From positions 1 to 64,000 of the forward strand of contig CAJTOW010000005.1 of NCBI GenBank assembly GCA_910577655.1: DNA of 64,000 nucleotides, read 5' to 3'. Shown piece by piece: positions 8,724-17,901 of this stretch. The DNA is from an uncultured Lachnospiraceae bacterium. Lineage in GTDB: Bacteria; Bacillota; Clostridia; Lachnospirales; Lachnospiraceae. The notes under the pieces were generated by a model. It was not told where the DNA came from. It searched no databases and was given only the letters and a program-made list of their open reading frames with translations. The stretch's first letter is position 1. Every line of letters starts with the position of its first letter. Position numbers and translations under genes: made by a program.

Positions 8724-9233
8724 TTATTCCCCGCCCAGGCAGGCGTCCATAGGCACCTTGATGACGATCTTGCGGATGGGGGCGGAGGCAGGGCCGGTCT
8801 GGATGGCAGGAATATGTACATCCCACGGGAAATAGACGGCATAGGTTCCCACAGTCATTTCGATGGTGCCTTCGGCCACGGACTGATTGTTGTGGTAGAA
8901 AAGGATATCCCTGGGTGTATCCAGAAGGTCCTCGTCCACCTGGCTGGTTCCGTCATCACTGTAGTATCCGGCCCGCTCCGGTCCGCCGGCTGCCAGGAAC
9001 TGGACGTCGATATTCTTCCGGTGGATCTCCGGCCGCAGCGTCTCCCGGGGCGCGGTAGCCAGATCCAGTACCTGCAGGATCATGGGTACCCCGTCCAGCT
9101 CCAGGTCAAATTTTCCCGGATCATGGGAAGCCAGATCCGTATCCCTCAGAAATCGGATGGCGCTTTGCAAAGGCGCCGGAAGGACAGCGATCTGCTGTTC
9201 GATCATCTTGTTGTTCACATTTCCATAGATCAT
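8724..9233 (-). CDS. YhcH/YjgK/YiaL family protein (first copy)
   Basis: The 169-residue protein is a single cupin-like YhcH domain. It has the conserved ENIDVQFL-like segment (here HRKNIDVQFLAAG) and a C-terminal FPWDVHIPAI ... KIVIKV motif. E. coli relatives are YiaL, linked to 2,3-diketo-L-gulonate use, and YhcH, linked to sialic acid use. They probably act as sugar anomerases or isomerases with a metal held by His and Glu. It lies upstream of the M28 peptidase gene and downstream of a GntR gene. A second YhcH protein lies at 17421-17873. Confidence 0.85.
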   Translation of the reverse strand: MIYGNVNNKMIEQQIAVLPAPLQSAIRFLRDTDLASHDPGKFDLELDGVPMILQVLDLATAPRETLRPEIHRKNIDVQFLAAGGPERAGYYSDDGTSQVDEDLLDTPRDILFYHNNQSVAEGTIEMTVGTYAVYFPWDVHIPAIQTGPASAPIRKIVIKVPMDACLGGE

Positions 9234-9327
9234 AGATTTATTCCTCCTTGTGATTAGAATGTACTCACAAAATCAAACGTATTTTCGGCAGAACCCCTGG
9301 ATACCGGCAGTCCGCCGGATCACAGCC

Positions 9328-10050
9328 TCAGGAAATCTTATGGCTGGCAAAATAGTCCGGATGGATCTGCTGTACCGGCTTTAAAAGCTTCAGGGTCCGG
9401 GACAGAATGCTGGTATAGATATCGCAGGACCTGTCATAATTGCGCTCGGAGATGGCATCTGTCAGGGAAGAAAGCTCATAGACAAAGCCTTCCGCCACCG
9501 TGGTGTTGAGGGCGGACAGATACAGGATCCGGCGGAAGTCCACATCCGTTTTCAGAAGGGATTCCCAGATAAAATCCATATCCCCCGCCAGGATATAAAG
9601 CTGATGCATATAATCCGTGATGGCCCGGGAGATCCCGTCCAGCTCCCTGCGCAGCAGCATATCCTCGATCTGGTGGTTCAGATAGCGGAGCGTGAAAAGC
9701 TGTGACGGATCCGGGTTTTTGATATAGATGGTGTTAAGGGCAGCCTTGCCCAGCTGGACATGGCTCCATACTGCCTGCTCGACCCGGTCCGGATCTATGG
9801 TGGAGACGAAGGCGCCCCGTTTGGGATAGAGCTCAACGTAATTTTCCCGGAAGAGCCGGAAAAAGGTGTCGTGTACCGGGGTACGGCTTACCTCCAGGGA
9901 TTCCGCCAGGGAAACCTCATTGAGCTTCTGCTTCGGGAAAAGAATGAATTCCAGGATACAGAAGCTGAGTACACGGTAGGCATACTGGCGCGCATCCTCC
10001 GATGTCCTGCGGGCCAGCAGCTGAATCGCTTTTACAGGAATAATGGGCAT
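9328..10050 (-). CDS. GntR-family regulator, FCD type (first of three)
   Basis: This 240-residue protein has an N-terminal winged helix (residues about 15-80, with LAESLEVSRTPVHDTFFRL as recognition region) and a helical FCD ligand-binding domain with His residues likely to bind a metal and an acid ligand. Such regulators usually respond to sugar acids or other carboxylates. The gene is followed at about 95 bases by the YhcH-M28 pair on the same strand, so it probably controls them. It is divergent from the second GntR gene across a 655-base gap. Confidence 0.85.
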   Translation of the reverse strand: MPIIPVKAIQLLARRTSEDARQYAYRVLSFCILEFILFPKQKLNEVSLAESLEVSRTPVHDTFFRLFRENYVELYPKRGAFVSTIDPDRVEQAVWSHVQLGKAALNTIYIKNPDPSQLFTLRYLNHQIEDMLLRRELDGISRAITDYMHQLYILAGDMDFIWESLLKTDVDFRRILYLSALNTTVAEGFVYELSSLTDAISERNYDRSCDIYTSILSRTLKLLKPVQQIHPDYFASHKIS

Positions 10051-10215
10051 AATGAATCATCACCTCTCATGAAGCTTAATACTAAGGAATTACATAATTG
10101 ATTATAGCATATTTTGTGAAAAACGCATTCTTGTATTAGAAGAAAAACAAAGTGATCCTTGAGTCGGTTACGGTTTGTGCTGACTAACGGTTTTCGGATA
10201 AAGCCGAAGCCTGGG

Positions 10216-10435
10216 GTGTGTCTGAAAATTTGTAACAGTTCAGACAGGTCTGTGCACTCGCTGCGCTGACCGTACGAAAACGCAGTGGCCGAAGGGCATC
10301 TGCCCCATCGCGTAGCGATTCTCATGGGCAGATGCCGTAACAGTTCAAGGGGTATCTGAACTGTTACGAAAATTCATTCCCGGCATCTTTGCAAACTGTG
10401 ACGCACATCTGCCAGAAAGTAATTTTCAGACCCAC
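10216..10435. repeat. MITE-like palindromic element containing GTAACAGTTCA repeats
   Basis: The 220-bp segment begins GTGTGTCTGAAAATT and ends AATTTTCAGACCCAC, 15-bp terminal inverted repeats that match at 14 of 15 positions. Inside are two more palindromes. GGCATCTGCCC near 10297 pairs with GGGCAGATGCC near 10326. CGTAACAGTTCA pairs with TGAACTGTTACG near 10337-10370. No protein is encoded. The GTAACAGTTC motif links it to the other host intergenic repeats in this window. Confidence 0.6.
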
Positions 10436-10571
10436 TCTAAGGTGCTGGACAACTTGTGTGCAATTTTGGCTTGCCAAGATTTCTTACTTGCATTTTAACA
10501 TAATTTGTGAAAAAAGCAATGATAATCATAAAAAAATCCCTGATTAGTGGGAAAAATGATGGAAAAAATAG

Positions 10572-10600
10572 TTGCAAAGCCAGATGGAATATGCTATCTT
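10572..10600 (+). promoter_or_regulatory. Probable promoter of second GntR gene
   Basis: TTGCAA (10572-10577) and TATCTT (10595-10600) are 17 bases apart, giving a plausible sigma-A promoter about 100 bases before the TTG start. Upstream, CATAATTTGTGAAAAAAGCA near 10499 closely resembles CATATTTTGTGAAAAACGCA near 10109, which precedes the divergent first GntR gene, so both promoter areas may share a regulatory element. The rest of the 10051-10705 gap is the repeat element above and AT-rich sequence. Confidence 0.5.
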
Positions 10601-10705
10601 GTATATATCCGAACAAAAGAAGCTGGGGAAATCAACCGGAAAATCCAAACTGGTATGCAGTTTTGAGATAATCTTGTATGCAATTATCTGAGAGGGAATG
10701 TTATC

Positions 10706-11419
10706 TTGTACGAGACCATACGCAGGCCGGAAAAAAGCGGCAGAGAGAATATCATATACGAATTACTTAAGAACCAGATGCTGAATCTGGAATTGAAGCC
10801 GGGGGAGATGCTCAGTGAGAATTCCCTGGCAGCCCAGATGAATACCGGACGTTCCCTTGTAAGGGATGCCCTGGCACAGCTGATGGAGGAGGGCTATGTG
10901 GTGGTGTATCCCCAGCGGGGAACGGAGGTTTCCCTGATCAGCAGGAGCCGTGTCCGTCAGGCGGTACAGACGCATATTGTTCTGGAACAGGCGGCGATCC
11001 GGGAGATCTGTGAGACGGGCCTATCCGGAGAGCAGCAGCGGCAGCTTGCGGATATACTGACAGTCCAGAGAGAGAACAGAAGCAAGGAAGGGATTATGGA
11101 CTTCATCATACGGGAGAGGGATTTTTACCATCTGCTGATGGAGTTTGGCGGCAGGGAACTGGTCTGGGAATTGTTCCAGCGGATGGAGTGTGATCTGCGG
11201 AGGCTTGATTATCTCCGGTATACGACATTTAACTATCAGGAGCATATGAGCTCTCTTTCAAGCTCCGACAACTCCATGGTGGAGGGCAGGCTTCTGCTGG
11301 ATAAGCTGAAATGCCGGGAGACAGAGGCCGCCTGTCTGGTATGTTCCAATCATTTTAATACGGTCCTCTGGAGCTTTGATACCCTCCGCGGGATCTATCC
11401 CCAGTACTTTGCCGAATAG
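10706..11419 (+). CDS. GntR-family regulator, FCD type (second)
   Basis: The 237-residue protein has the winged helix LAAQMNTGRSLVRDALAQLM and a helical FCD domain ending near residue 215. The frame starts with TTG at 10706, eight bases after GAGAGGG; the only nearby ATG (10698) is out of frame. It precedes the permease and hydantoinase-like genes on the same strand and is the natural candidate for their control. The effector is unknown but is likely a carboxylate. Confidence 0.82.
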   Translation: MYETIRRPEKSGRENIIYELLKNQMLNLELKPGEMLSENSLAAQMNTGRSLVRDALAQLMEEGYVVVYPQRGTEVSLISRSRVRQAVQTHIVLEQAAIREICETGLSGEQQRQLADILTVQRENRSKEGIMDFIIRERDFYHLLMEFGGRELVWELFQRMECDLRRLDYLRYTTFNYQEHMSSLSSSDNSMVEGRLLLDKLKCRETEAACLVCSNHFNTVLWSFDTLRGIYPQYFAE

Positions 11420-11487
11420 CCATTCCAAAGGGCTGTCTGGTTTTAAGTAAAATTTATAATTTTAAGACAGAAGGAGGTGGAAGACAG

Positions 11488-11518
11488 GTAACGGTTCAGG
11501 GGAATCTGGACTGTTGCG
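11488..11518. repeat. Short hairpin repeat of the GTAACAGTTCA family
   Basis: GTAACGGTTCAGG pairs imperfectly with the following CTGGACTGTTGCG. This is a degenerate copy of the host intergenic repeat ends. The rest of the 11420-11665 gap holds a GC-rich leader and the AGGAGG ribosome site of the permease gene. Confidence 0.45.
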
Positions 11519-11665
11519 AAGACTATAGGGCAGTTCCGGGATGCCGGAACGAAGACAGCAGGGGCAAAAAGCCGCTGGCTGTTTTATGTCCGCGCAATAA
11601 GCGCCGGGAGGGGCCGGTCTTTCTGTACGGACTACAACTAAACTTTTGATACGAGGAGGAAAAAT

Positions 11666-13051
11666 ATGGAGTATGTTGTAGGTATTATTTTGTTGCTTTC
11701 TTTCTTTGGTCTGGCATATTATTGTATCAAGGGCCACAATCTGATGATCGGATTTTTGTGTATCACACTTTTGTGGACCATCCTTCCGCTGGCAGGAACC
11801 TTGTTTGCCAGCGCGGATTTTATGGCATCCAATGAGATTCTGCAGTTCAGTTCCAGAAAAGAACTGGTAGCTATTCTCAACAAGATTTACCAGAGCGCTC
11901 CCGAGGGCTGGGGCACCACACTGGTAAATGTATGCTGGGGCGCATGGTTTGGCCGTGTCCTGATGGATACAGGTATTGCTTCCACCCTGATCCGCAAGAC
12001 CGTTGAGCTGGGCGGTGACAAGCCCATGGTGACCATCGCTCTTTTGAACATCGTTACCGCGCTGATCTTCACAGCCATGACAGGTGCGGGTCCGGTTATC
12101 GCCATCGGCGTTATCGTGCTTCCGATCCTTATGTCCCTGGGTGTTCCCAAGGCCATCGCTATGTTCTCTTTCATGGGATCTGTAGCGGCAGGTATCTATC
12201 TGAATCCGGTCAACTTTGCACAGTACCGTGCATTTTTCATCGGTGTTGATGATATGCCTGACTTTACCCTGGGATGGTATGCAGCTCACTGGGGCTATGC
12301 AGCCCTGCTGATCATGCTGGTAGTTACCACGGTTCTTTCCGCTGTCTATCTGAAGAAGTCCAAGACCTCCCATGCGTGGGCGGCCCAGACCCGTGGCGCG
12401 GCTCCGGAGAGGAATGCTCCCATCTATACCCTGATCCTTCCCATCGTTCCGGTGGTGCTTAAGATCTGGCTGGATTTCTCCGTAATCGGAGGATTCGTGA
12501 TCGCTGGTTTTGCGGCTCTGTTCCTTTGCGGAAGAATGAAAGGTACCTTTACAGAGAACTGTCAGCTGGTCAATAAGCTGTACTACGACGGCGTGGTAGA
12601 TACCGCTCCCCTGGTGGGCTTCCTTCTGACCCTGCCCATGTTCAACTCTGTAGCATCCTATGCATCTCCTTACTTTAAGGTGATCCTGGGCGGCGTTATG
12701 CCTAAGAGCGAACTGGTTGTCTGTGTGGTATTTGCAGTGCTCTTGTGTATGGGCCTGTTCCGTGGCCCCATGACCCTGGTAGGCTGTGGCGCGGCTACCC
12801 TGGGCGTGCTGTCCAATGTGGCTTCTTTCTCCGTACCGTTTTTGTATGCTGTATTTGCAATTCCGACGATTACCGTCAACATCGGAAGCTGTATCACCCA
12901 GTCCTGGGTTGCATGGGGACTTGCGTATACCAAGGTTGAGTCCAAGGACTTCTTAAAGCTTTCCATCCCCAATGCATATGTAACGGGTGTTCTGCAGTAT
13001 CTGGCAGCGTTTATTCTGTTAGGCGGACTTGGAGCAGCCTGGTTCATCTAA
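11666..13051 (+). CDS. Ion-transporter-superfamily permease for an organic acid (substrate unknown)
   Basis: This 461-residue, highly hydrophobic protein has about twelve membrane segments and Gly/Pro-rich re-entrant stretches such as MTGAGPVIAIGVIVLP (near residue 140) and FRGPMTLVGCGAATLG (near 368). This is the pattern of GntP/DcuC/CitMHS-type carboxylate symporters. The start has GAGGAGG nine bases upstream. It lies between a GntR gene and a hydantoinase-like gene, so it probably imports the compound degraded by this neighbourhood. The exact family could not be fixed by eye. Confidence 0.7.
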   Translation: MEYVVGIILLLSFFGLAYYCIKGHNLMIGFLCITLLWTILPLAGTLFASADFMASNEILQFSSRKELVAILNKIYQSAPEGWGTTLVNVCWGAWFGRVLMDTGIASTLIRKTVELGGDKPMVTIALLNIVTALIFTAMTGAGPVIAIGVIVLPILMSLGVPKAIAMFSFMGSVAAGIYLNPVNFAQYRAFFIGVDDMPDFTLGWYAAHWGYAALLIMLVVTTVLSAVYLKKSKTSHAWAAQTRGAAPERNAPIYTLILPIVPVVLKIWLDFSVIGGFVIAGFAALFLCGRMKGTFTENCQLVNKLYYDGVVDTAPLVGFLLTLPMFNSVASYASPYFKVILGGVMPKSELVVCVVFAVLLCMGLFRGPMTLVGCGAATLGVLSNVASFSVPFLYAVFAIPTITVNIGSCITQSWVAWGLAYTKVESKDFLKLSIPNAYVTGVLQYLAAFILLGGLGAAWFI

Positions 13052-13170
13052 ATCTACATAGCTTTGGAAATATACCGCCAGGAGGGGCGTGGACACCGGA
13101 GACGTCCTTTGTGGAGACGGCGGGAATGAATTATAAGACACGCTTCAAAACGGGGATCCCGTAAATGATT

Positions 13171-13198
13171 GCCAGAGTCGGCTTGGCCTGACTCTGGC
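13171..13198 (+). terminator. Hairpin after permease gene
   Basis: GCCAGAGTC (13171-13179) pairs perfectly with GACTCTGGC (13190-13198) around a 10-base loop. It sits in the 204-base gap between the permease and hydantoinase-like genes. No T-run follows, so it may be a weak attenuator or an mRNA-stability element rather than a full terminator. Otherwise the gap holds only the AAAGGAAATG ribosome site of the next gene. Confidence 0.45.
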
Positions 13199-13255
13199 TA
13201 CTGTTATAAAGTTCTAAAGAAAATATATTGCAAACAATTGAAAGGAAATGATAGA

Positions 13256-15394
13256 ATGGCAGATCATGAACATAGAGCAGTCCGTATGGGAATTGATGTA
13301 GGCGGCACCTATACCAAATGTGTTGCCATGGATAATGAGACTCATGAAATCATCGGCAAGAACGAGGTAAAGACTACCCACGACCACAAGGACGGCGTGG
13401 CAGCCGGTGTTGTACAGAGTTTCCAGAACTGCATGCGTGAAAATAATATTTCACCGGAGGATGTGGTATTCGTAGCCCATTCCACCACCCAGGCGACCAA
13501 TGCATTTATCGAGGGCGACGTGGCCAGCGTAGGGGTGGTCGGCGTGGCAGGCGGCGGTCTGGAAGGCTTCCTGGCCAAAGGACAGCTGGCTTTAAAGGAT
13601 ATCGTTCTGGACGAGAAGGTCGGCAGGAAGATCAAGGTGTACAACACATTTATTAAGAAGAAAATGCTGACCGATGAGGTGGTCAACAAGAATATAGATG
13701 ATCTTGTGGCCCAGGGCGCCCAGGTGATTGTGGCATCCATGGCCTTTGGCGTGGACAGTATGGATGAGGAACTTAAGATCCATGACTGCGCGGAGAAGAA
13801 GGGGATTCCCGTATCCATGGCCTCTGATATCACCAAGCTGTATGGCCTGACCCGCCGTACCCGTACCGCGGCCATCAATGCGTCCATCGTGCCGAAGATG
13901 ATGGCTACAGCCAATGCTACCGAGTCCTCCGTGCGTGCAGCCGGCGTCAAGGTGCCGCTGATGATCATGCGCGGCGACGGCGGTGTCATGGAGATCAATG
14001 AGATGCGTAAGCGTCCGATTCTGACGGCGCTGTCTGGTCCGGCTGCTTCCGTTATGGGTTCCCTGATGTATCTGCGCGCTTCCAATGCCATCTACTTCGA
14101 GGTAGGCGGAACCACAACCAACATCGGCGTGATCAAGAACGGCCGTCCTGGCGTAGACTATGCCCAGATCGGCGGACATGATACTTATATCAGTTCCCTG
14201 GATGTCCGCATCCTTGGATGTGCAGGCGGTTCCATGGTGCGTATCAATGACAGGGAAGTGGTGGATGTAGGTCCCCGTTCTGCACATATTGCAGGGTGTG
14301 AGTACGCCTGCTTTACTCCGGAAGAGGAGATCGTGGATCCCCAGATCGAGATGGTAAGCCCGAAGCCGGGTGACCCGGCAGACTATGTGGTGATCCGGCT
14401 TAAGAGCGGCAAGAAGATCTGCTTTACCAACACTGATGCGGCCAACGTCCTGGGGCTCATTGATGAGAAATACTTTGCCCACGGCAATGCCAATGCGGCC
14501 CGCAAGGCCATGCAGCCGGTTGCCGATAAACTGGGAATCACCGTGGAGCAGCTGGCGACCCAGATCCTGGACAAGGATTTTGAGAAGGTCAATGCCTGTA
14601 TCAATGCCCTGGCAGACAAGTACCAGCTGGATCATGACAGCATGAAGCTGGTAGGCTGCGGCGGCGGTGCGGCATCCCTGGTTCCCTACTGTGCGGAGAA
14701 GATGGGGCTTCAGTACAGCATCCCGGAGAATGCGGAGGTTATCTCCTCCATCGGTGTTGCATTGTCCATGGTCCGGGACGTGGTAGAGCGTGTGATCCCC
14801 AATCCGTCCCAGGAGGATATCCGCGAACTGAAGAAGGAAGCAGCGGATGCGGCCATCGGTTCCGGCGCCTCTCCGGATACGGTGGAGGTACATATTGAGA
14901 TTGACAGCCAGACCGGTAAGGTGACGGCTATCGCTACCGGTTCCACAGAGGTCAAGACCACAGACCTGCTGAAAGAATGTGATGAAGCAGAGGCCTGCGA
15001 GCTGGCCACCCAGGATTTCGGCGCCAAGGTTTCCGATATCCATCTGGCCGAGAGAACCGGTAAGTTCTATATCTATCAGGGCAAGCGGGATGAGAAGGCT
15101 CCGGTCCGTATTGTGGATATGAAGGGCTTTATCAAGGTTCAGTGCTCCAATGCCATGGTGCGCAAGTGTAAGGTCAGCGAGTACCAGGAGATCGTGGAAG
15201 AGCTGTGGAAGGATGGGGCAGTGTTCAAGACCGATACCGTGCTGCGTCCGGACTACTTTGTATGCTTTGGCCCGCGGGTGGGCGATTACAGCGCTGTGGA
15301 TCTGGAACAGGTGCTTCTGCTGATGGATCTGGATCTTGGTGACAGGGAACCAGACGAGGAGGTCGTAGTGGTTGCCGCTATTTCCGATATTTAA
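13256..15394 (+). CDS. Hydantoinase/oxoprolinase-family ATP-dependent amidohydrolase-like protein
   Basis: The 712-residue protein has the actin/Hsp70-type ATPase layout of HyuA/oxoprolinase proteins. It has an N-terminal MGIDVGGTYTKCVAMD phosphate loop, AHSTTQATNAFIEGD, the middle LSGPAASVMG and EVGGTTTNIG motifs, and VGCGGGAASLVPYCAE near residue 463. Classical members use ATP to open hydantoin or 5-oxoproline rings, or carboxylate ketones. No HyuB-type partner is nearby, and the C-terminal 150 residues are an extra domain I do not recognise. I chose ATG 13256, preceded by GAAAGGAAA, over an upstream frame running through the preceding hairpin. Confidence 0.8.
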   Translation: MADHEHRAVRMGIDVGGTYTKCVAMDNETHEIIGKNEVKTTHDHKDGVAAGVVQSFQNCMRENNISPEDVVFVAHSTTQATNAFIEGDVASVGVVGVAGGGLEGFLAKGQLALKDIVLDEKVGRKIKVYNTFIKKKMLTDEVVNKNIDDLVAQGAQVIVASMAFGVDSMDEELKIHDCAEKKGIPVSMASDITKLYGLTRRTRTAAINASIVPKMMATANATESSVRAAGVKVPLMIMRGDGGVMEINEMRKRPILTALSGPAASVMGSLMYLRASNAIYFEVGGTTTNIGVIKNGRPGVDYAQIGGHDTYISSLDVRILGCAGGSMVRINDREVVDVGPRSAHIAGCEYACFTPEEEIVDPQIEMVSPKPGDPADYVVIRLKSGKKICFTNTDAANVLGLIDEKYFAHGNANAARKAMQPVADKLGITVEQLATQILDKDFEKVNACINALADKYQLDHDSMKLVGCGGGAASLVPYCAEKMGLQYSIPENAEVISSIGVALSMVRDVVERVIPNPSQEDIRELKKEAADAAIGSGASPDTVEVHIEIDSQTGKVTAIATGSTEVKTTDLLKECDEAEACELATQDFGAKVSDIHLAERTGKFYIYQGKRDEKAPVRIVDMKGFIKVQCSNAMVRKCKVSEYQEIVEELWKDGAVFKTDTVLRPDYFVCFGPRVGDYSAVDLEQVLLLMDLDLGDREPDEEVVVVAAISDI

Positions 15395-15402
15395 CCGTTA
15401 CA

Positions 15403-15435
15403 GTTCAGACGGGCAGCCAGGTTGCCCGTCTGAAC
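15403..15435 (+). terminator. Perfect hairpin after the hydantoinase-like gene (GTTCAGAC repeat)
   Basis: GTTCAGACGGGCA (15403-15415) pairs without mismatch to TGCCCGTCTGAAC (15423-15435) around a 7-base loop, eight bases after the stop codon. The stem sequence is the end motif of the dispersed host repeats, so a repeat copy appears to serve as terminator or 3' stabiliser. A run TTTAACATGTACTTTT follows at a distance. Confidence 0.55.
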
Positions 15436-15531
15436 AGTTGCATTTAACATGTACTTTTGGAGTCTTTCTGCACCTGCCCTTAGGGCTGATTTTGAGAGTA
15501 CATTTAACCAGACAGGGCGGATACTTGCTGT

Positions 15532-16308
15532 ATGATGACGAGAGAACAAGTAAAAGAGGCGTTAAAACCTATCGCCCAGGGGCTTTTCGGAAAGCAGGGG
15601 ACAACACGTTACCAGCGTCCCCATTTTCCCTTAAGGCCCCTGGAGACCATGCTGAAAGATCTGACAGGGATCCCGTTTGCGGACTGGTACCAGTATGCAT
15701 TTTCCCGGGAACCTCTCAACGGCAAATTTCATGACGATCAGCGCAGGAAATGGATGGAACAGTCCATTTCCTGCGGATACCAATATGCAGACCGTGTCTG
15801 TAGGGAGTATCACTGCCAGACTCCGGAGGAGCTGGCAGAGGCCCTGGGGATGAAGGTCAGTTATCCGGCTTTTCCGGAGAAGACAGACCGTGTGCTGTTT
15901 GCGGAATTCCGTGTGCCGGACCAGATCAGTATCTATATGGATGCCATAGACAGGATACGCAGGTACCGGCATCTTCCGGAAGTGGAAGAGGCCCTGACGA
16001 AGGAGCTTAAAATCACAAGCCTTCTTCTGGCCCATGAGCTGTTCCATTTTGTGGAGGAGGCTTACAAGGCAGAGATATTTACCCGGACCGAGAAGATCCG
16101 TCTATGGTCTGTGGGCCCGCTGCACAATGATTCCGGGATTATGATACTGGGAGAGATCGCTGCCATGGCCTTCGCCCAGCGGCTGACAGGTATTCCCTAC
16201 GCGCCTTATGTGATGGACGTATTCCTGGTCTACGGCTACTCACCGGAGGAGGCCAGCGGACTTTATGAAGAGATGATGCAGTATGCAGGAAGAGAGCCTT
16301 GTAAGTGA
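15532..16308 (+). CDS. Unrecognised HExxH-motif protein, possible zinc protease
   Basis: I do not recognise this 258-residue protein. It contains LLLAHELFHFVEEAY near residue 162-176, a HExxH zinc motif, and about 35 residues later GEIAAMAFAQ, which could supply the third (Glu) ligand as in gluzincins. No signal peptide or membrane segment is visible, so it is probably cytoplasmic. The start ATG-ATG at 15532 lacks a strong ribosome site. It lies between the hydantoinase-like gene and the dehydrogenase gene in the same direction, and may process the pathway substrate or a peptide. Confidence 0.6.
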   Translation: MMTREQVKEALKPIAQGLFGKQGTTRYQRPHFPLRPLETMLKDLTGIPFADWYQYAFSREPLNGKFHDDQRRKWMEQSISCGYQYADRVCREYHCQTPEELAEALGMKVSYPAFPEKTDRVLFAEFRVPDQISIYMDAIDRIRRYRHLPEVEEALTKELKITSLLLAHELFHFVEEAYKAEIFTRTEKIRLWSVGPLHNDSGIMILGEIAAMAFAQRLTGIPYAPYVMDVFLVYGYSPEEASGLYEEMMQYAGREPCK

Positions 16309-16344
16309 CACATAAAAAATGTATAATATTGAAGGAGACTTACA

Positions 16345-17394
16345 ATGAGTATGCGTATCCCATTTGATACTGTGAAGGAGACCGTGAAGAAGGCACTGAT
16401 CAATGCGGGGCTTACGGAGGAACAGGCAGAGACCTGCGCCACCATTCATGCCCAGTCCAGTGCCGACGGCGTGGAGAGCCACGGGCTGAACCGTGTCCCC
16501 CGGTTTGTAGAGTATATCCAGAAGGGATGGATCAATCTGGACGGCAGGCCGGAGCTGGTGGGCGCTTTCGGAGCCGTGGAGAATTATGACGGACACCTGG
16601 GGATCGGGATTACCAATGCTCTGTTTGCCTCAGACCGTGCCATGGCCCTGGCAAAGGATCATGGAATCGGCTGTGTGGGTCTGCGCAATACCACCCACTG
16701 GATGCGGGGCGGCACCTATGCATGGCGGATGGCGGAGGCCGGTTTTGTGGGGATCAGCTGGATCAACGCGGAAAGCTGTATGCCCATGTGGGGCAGCGAC
16801 GAGAAGGGGGTTGGCAACAATCCCATCTGTATGGCCATTCCCAGAGAGGACGGGGAGATCGTCCTGGATATGGCTATGAGCCAGTATGCATATGGGAAGC
16901 TGGGCGTGTACCGTCTGGCCGGAAAACAGCTTCCTTATCCCGGCGGCTTTGACAAAGAAGGCAGGCTGACCACAGATCCCGGAGCCATTGAGGAGACCAT
17001 GCGGATCCTTCCCGCAGGCTACTGGAAAGGAAGCGGCATGGCGATCTGTCTGGATCTGATGGCCGCAGTCATGGCCAACGGCAACACGGGCATTGACCAG
17101 GACGCGGCTGTCGGCGGAAGCTGCGGAGGGTGCTGTCAGATCTTCATTGCTTTCAATCCTTATCTGTTTGCCGCCAAAGAGGAGGTTCAGGCCAAGATCA
17201 ACCGCCGTGTAGCGGCGGCAGACGCCTCCCACCCGGAGCGGGAGGGCGGAAAGATCAGCTGTCCGGGTGAACGCAGCGTAGCCACCCGTGCCCGCAGTAT
17301 GAAGGAGGGCGTGGTTGTGGATGAGGCCATCTGGGAGCAGGTCTGTGCTATCGCCGGAGGAGATCTGGGCGTGAAGGACATTGCAAGTTTTTAG
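16345..17394 (+). CDS. Ldh2/YiaK-family NAD(P)-dependent dehydrogenase, DlgD-like
   Basis: This 349-residue protein belongs to the malate/L-lactate dehydrogenase (Ldh2) family, distinct from Rossmann-type enzymes. Signature stretches are DGVESHGLNRVPRFVEYI near residue 37, VGLRNTTHWMRGGTYAWRMA near 112 and GNNPICMAIP near 155. The closest named type is 2,3-diketo-L-gulonate reductase (YiaK/DlgD). GAAGGAG precedes the start. The YhcH-family gene follows 26 bases later, the same YiaK-YiaL pairing as in the E. coli yia operon, which supports a role in ketogulonate or similar keto-acid reduction. Confidence 0.85.
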   Translation: MSMRIPFDTVKETVKKALINAGLTEEQAETCATIHAQSSADGVESHGLNRVPRFVEYIQKGWINLDGRPELVGAFGAVENYDGHLGIGITNALFASDRAMALAKDHGIGCVGLRNTTHWMRGGTYAWRMAEAGFVGISWINAESCMPMWGSDEKGVGNNPICMAIPREDGEIVLDMAMSQYAYGKLGVYRLAGKQLPYPGGFDKEGRLTTDPGAIEETMRILPAGYWKGSGMAICLDLMAAVMANGNTGIDQDAAVGGSCGGCCQIFIAFNPYLFAAKEEVQAKINRRVAAADASHPEREGGKISCPGERSVATRARSMKEGVVVDEAIWEQVCAIAGGDLGVKDIASF

Positions 17395-17420
17395 GATTTG
17401 TCAGAAAGGAGAAGATTAAG

Positions 17421-17873
17421 ATGTTTTTTTCAAATGTAACCATTGCAAGAAAGTACAACTATCTGGAGGACAAGTTCCTTGCTGCTTACAAGTGGCTGGA
17501 GGAGACGGATATCGCCGCCCTGCCGGTGGGAAGCTATCCCATCCTTGGTGACACGGTGGTCGCCAACATTCAGGAGTATACCTCCATCAAGTGGGAGGAG
17601 GGTTCCTTTGAGACCCATGAGAAATTCTTTGATATCCAGTATGTGGTATCCGGCAGGGAGCAGTTCGGCGTATGCAAGCGGGAGGGCCTGGTGGTGAAGA
17701 CCCGGAACGAGGAAAACGATCTGATCTTCTATGAGGAGCCGGCCTTAAGCGGCAGCGTGCTTCTGGAAGCAGGCGACCTGATTGTCGTCGCGCCGGAGGA
17801 TGCCCACAAGCCCAGGATCCAGGCGGACGGCCCGGAGCCGGTGAAGAAGGTAGTGGTGAAGGTAGCTGTGTAA
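17421..17873 (+). CDS. YhcH/YjgK/YiaL family protein (second copy)
   Basis: The 150-residue cupin-like protein matches YiaL-type proteins, with THEKFFDIQYVVSGRE near residue 55-70 and VVAPEDAHKPRIQ near 120. AAAGGAGAAG lies before the ATG. It is the last gene of the permease-side plus-strand series and is followed by a strong terminator. It probably handles the anomer or isomer form of the sugar acid reduced by the upstream dehydrogenase. It differs clearly from the copy at 8724-9233. Confidence 0.85.
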   Translation: MFFSNVTIARKYNYLEDKFLAAYKWLEETDIAALPVGSYPILGDTVVANIQEYTSIKWEEGSFETHEKFFDIQYVVSGREQFGVCKREGLVVKTRNEENDLIFYEEPALSGSVLLEAGDLIVVAPEDAHKPRIQADGPEPVKKVVVKVAV

Positions 17874-17901
17874 GCCCCCTGGGATATAGGGGCGTATAAG
17901 A

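Noticed and set aside
11462..12373. Long minus-strand open frame opposite the permease gene
   Set aside because: It lies fully antisense to a clear membrane-protein gene, has a composition typical of a shadow frame and no ribosome site.
13592..15043. 483-codon minus-strand open frame opposite the hydantoinase-like gene
   Set aside because: It is a shadow of the plus-strand gene, rich in His and Leu from complementary codons, with no family resemblance.
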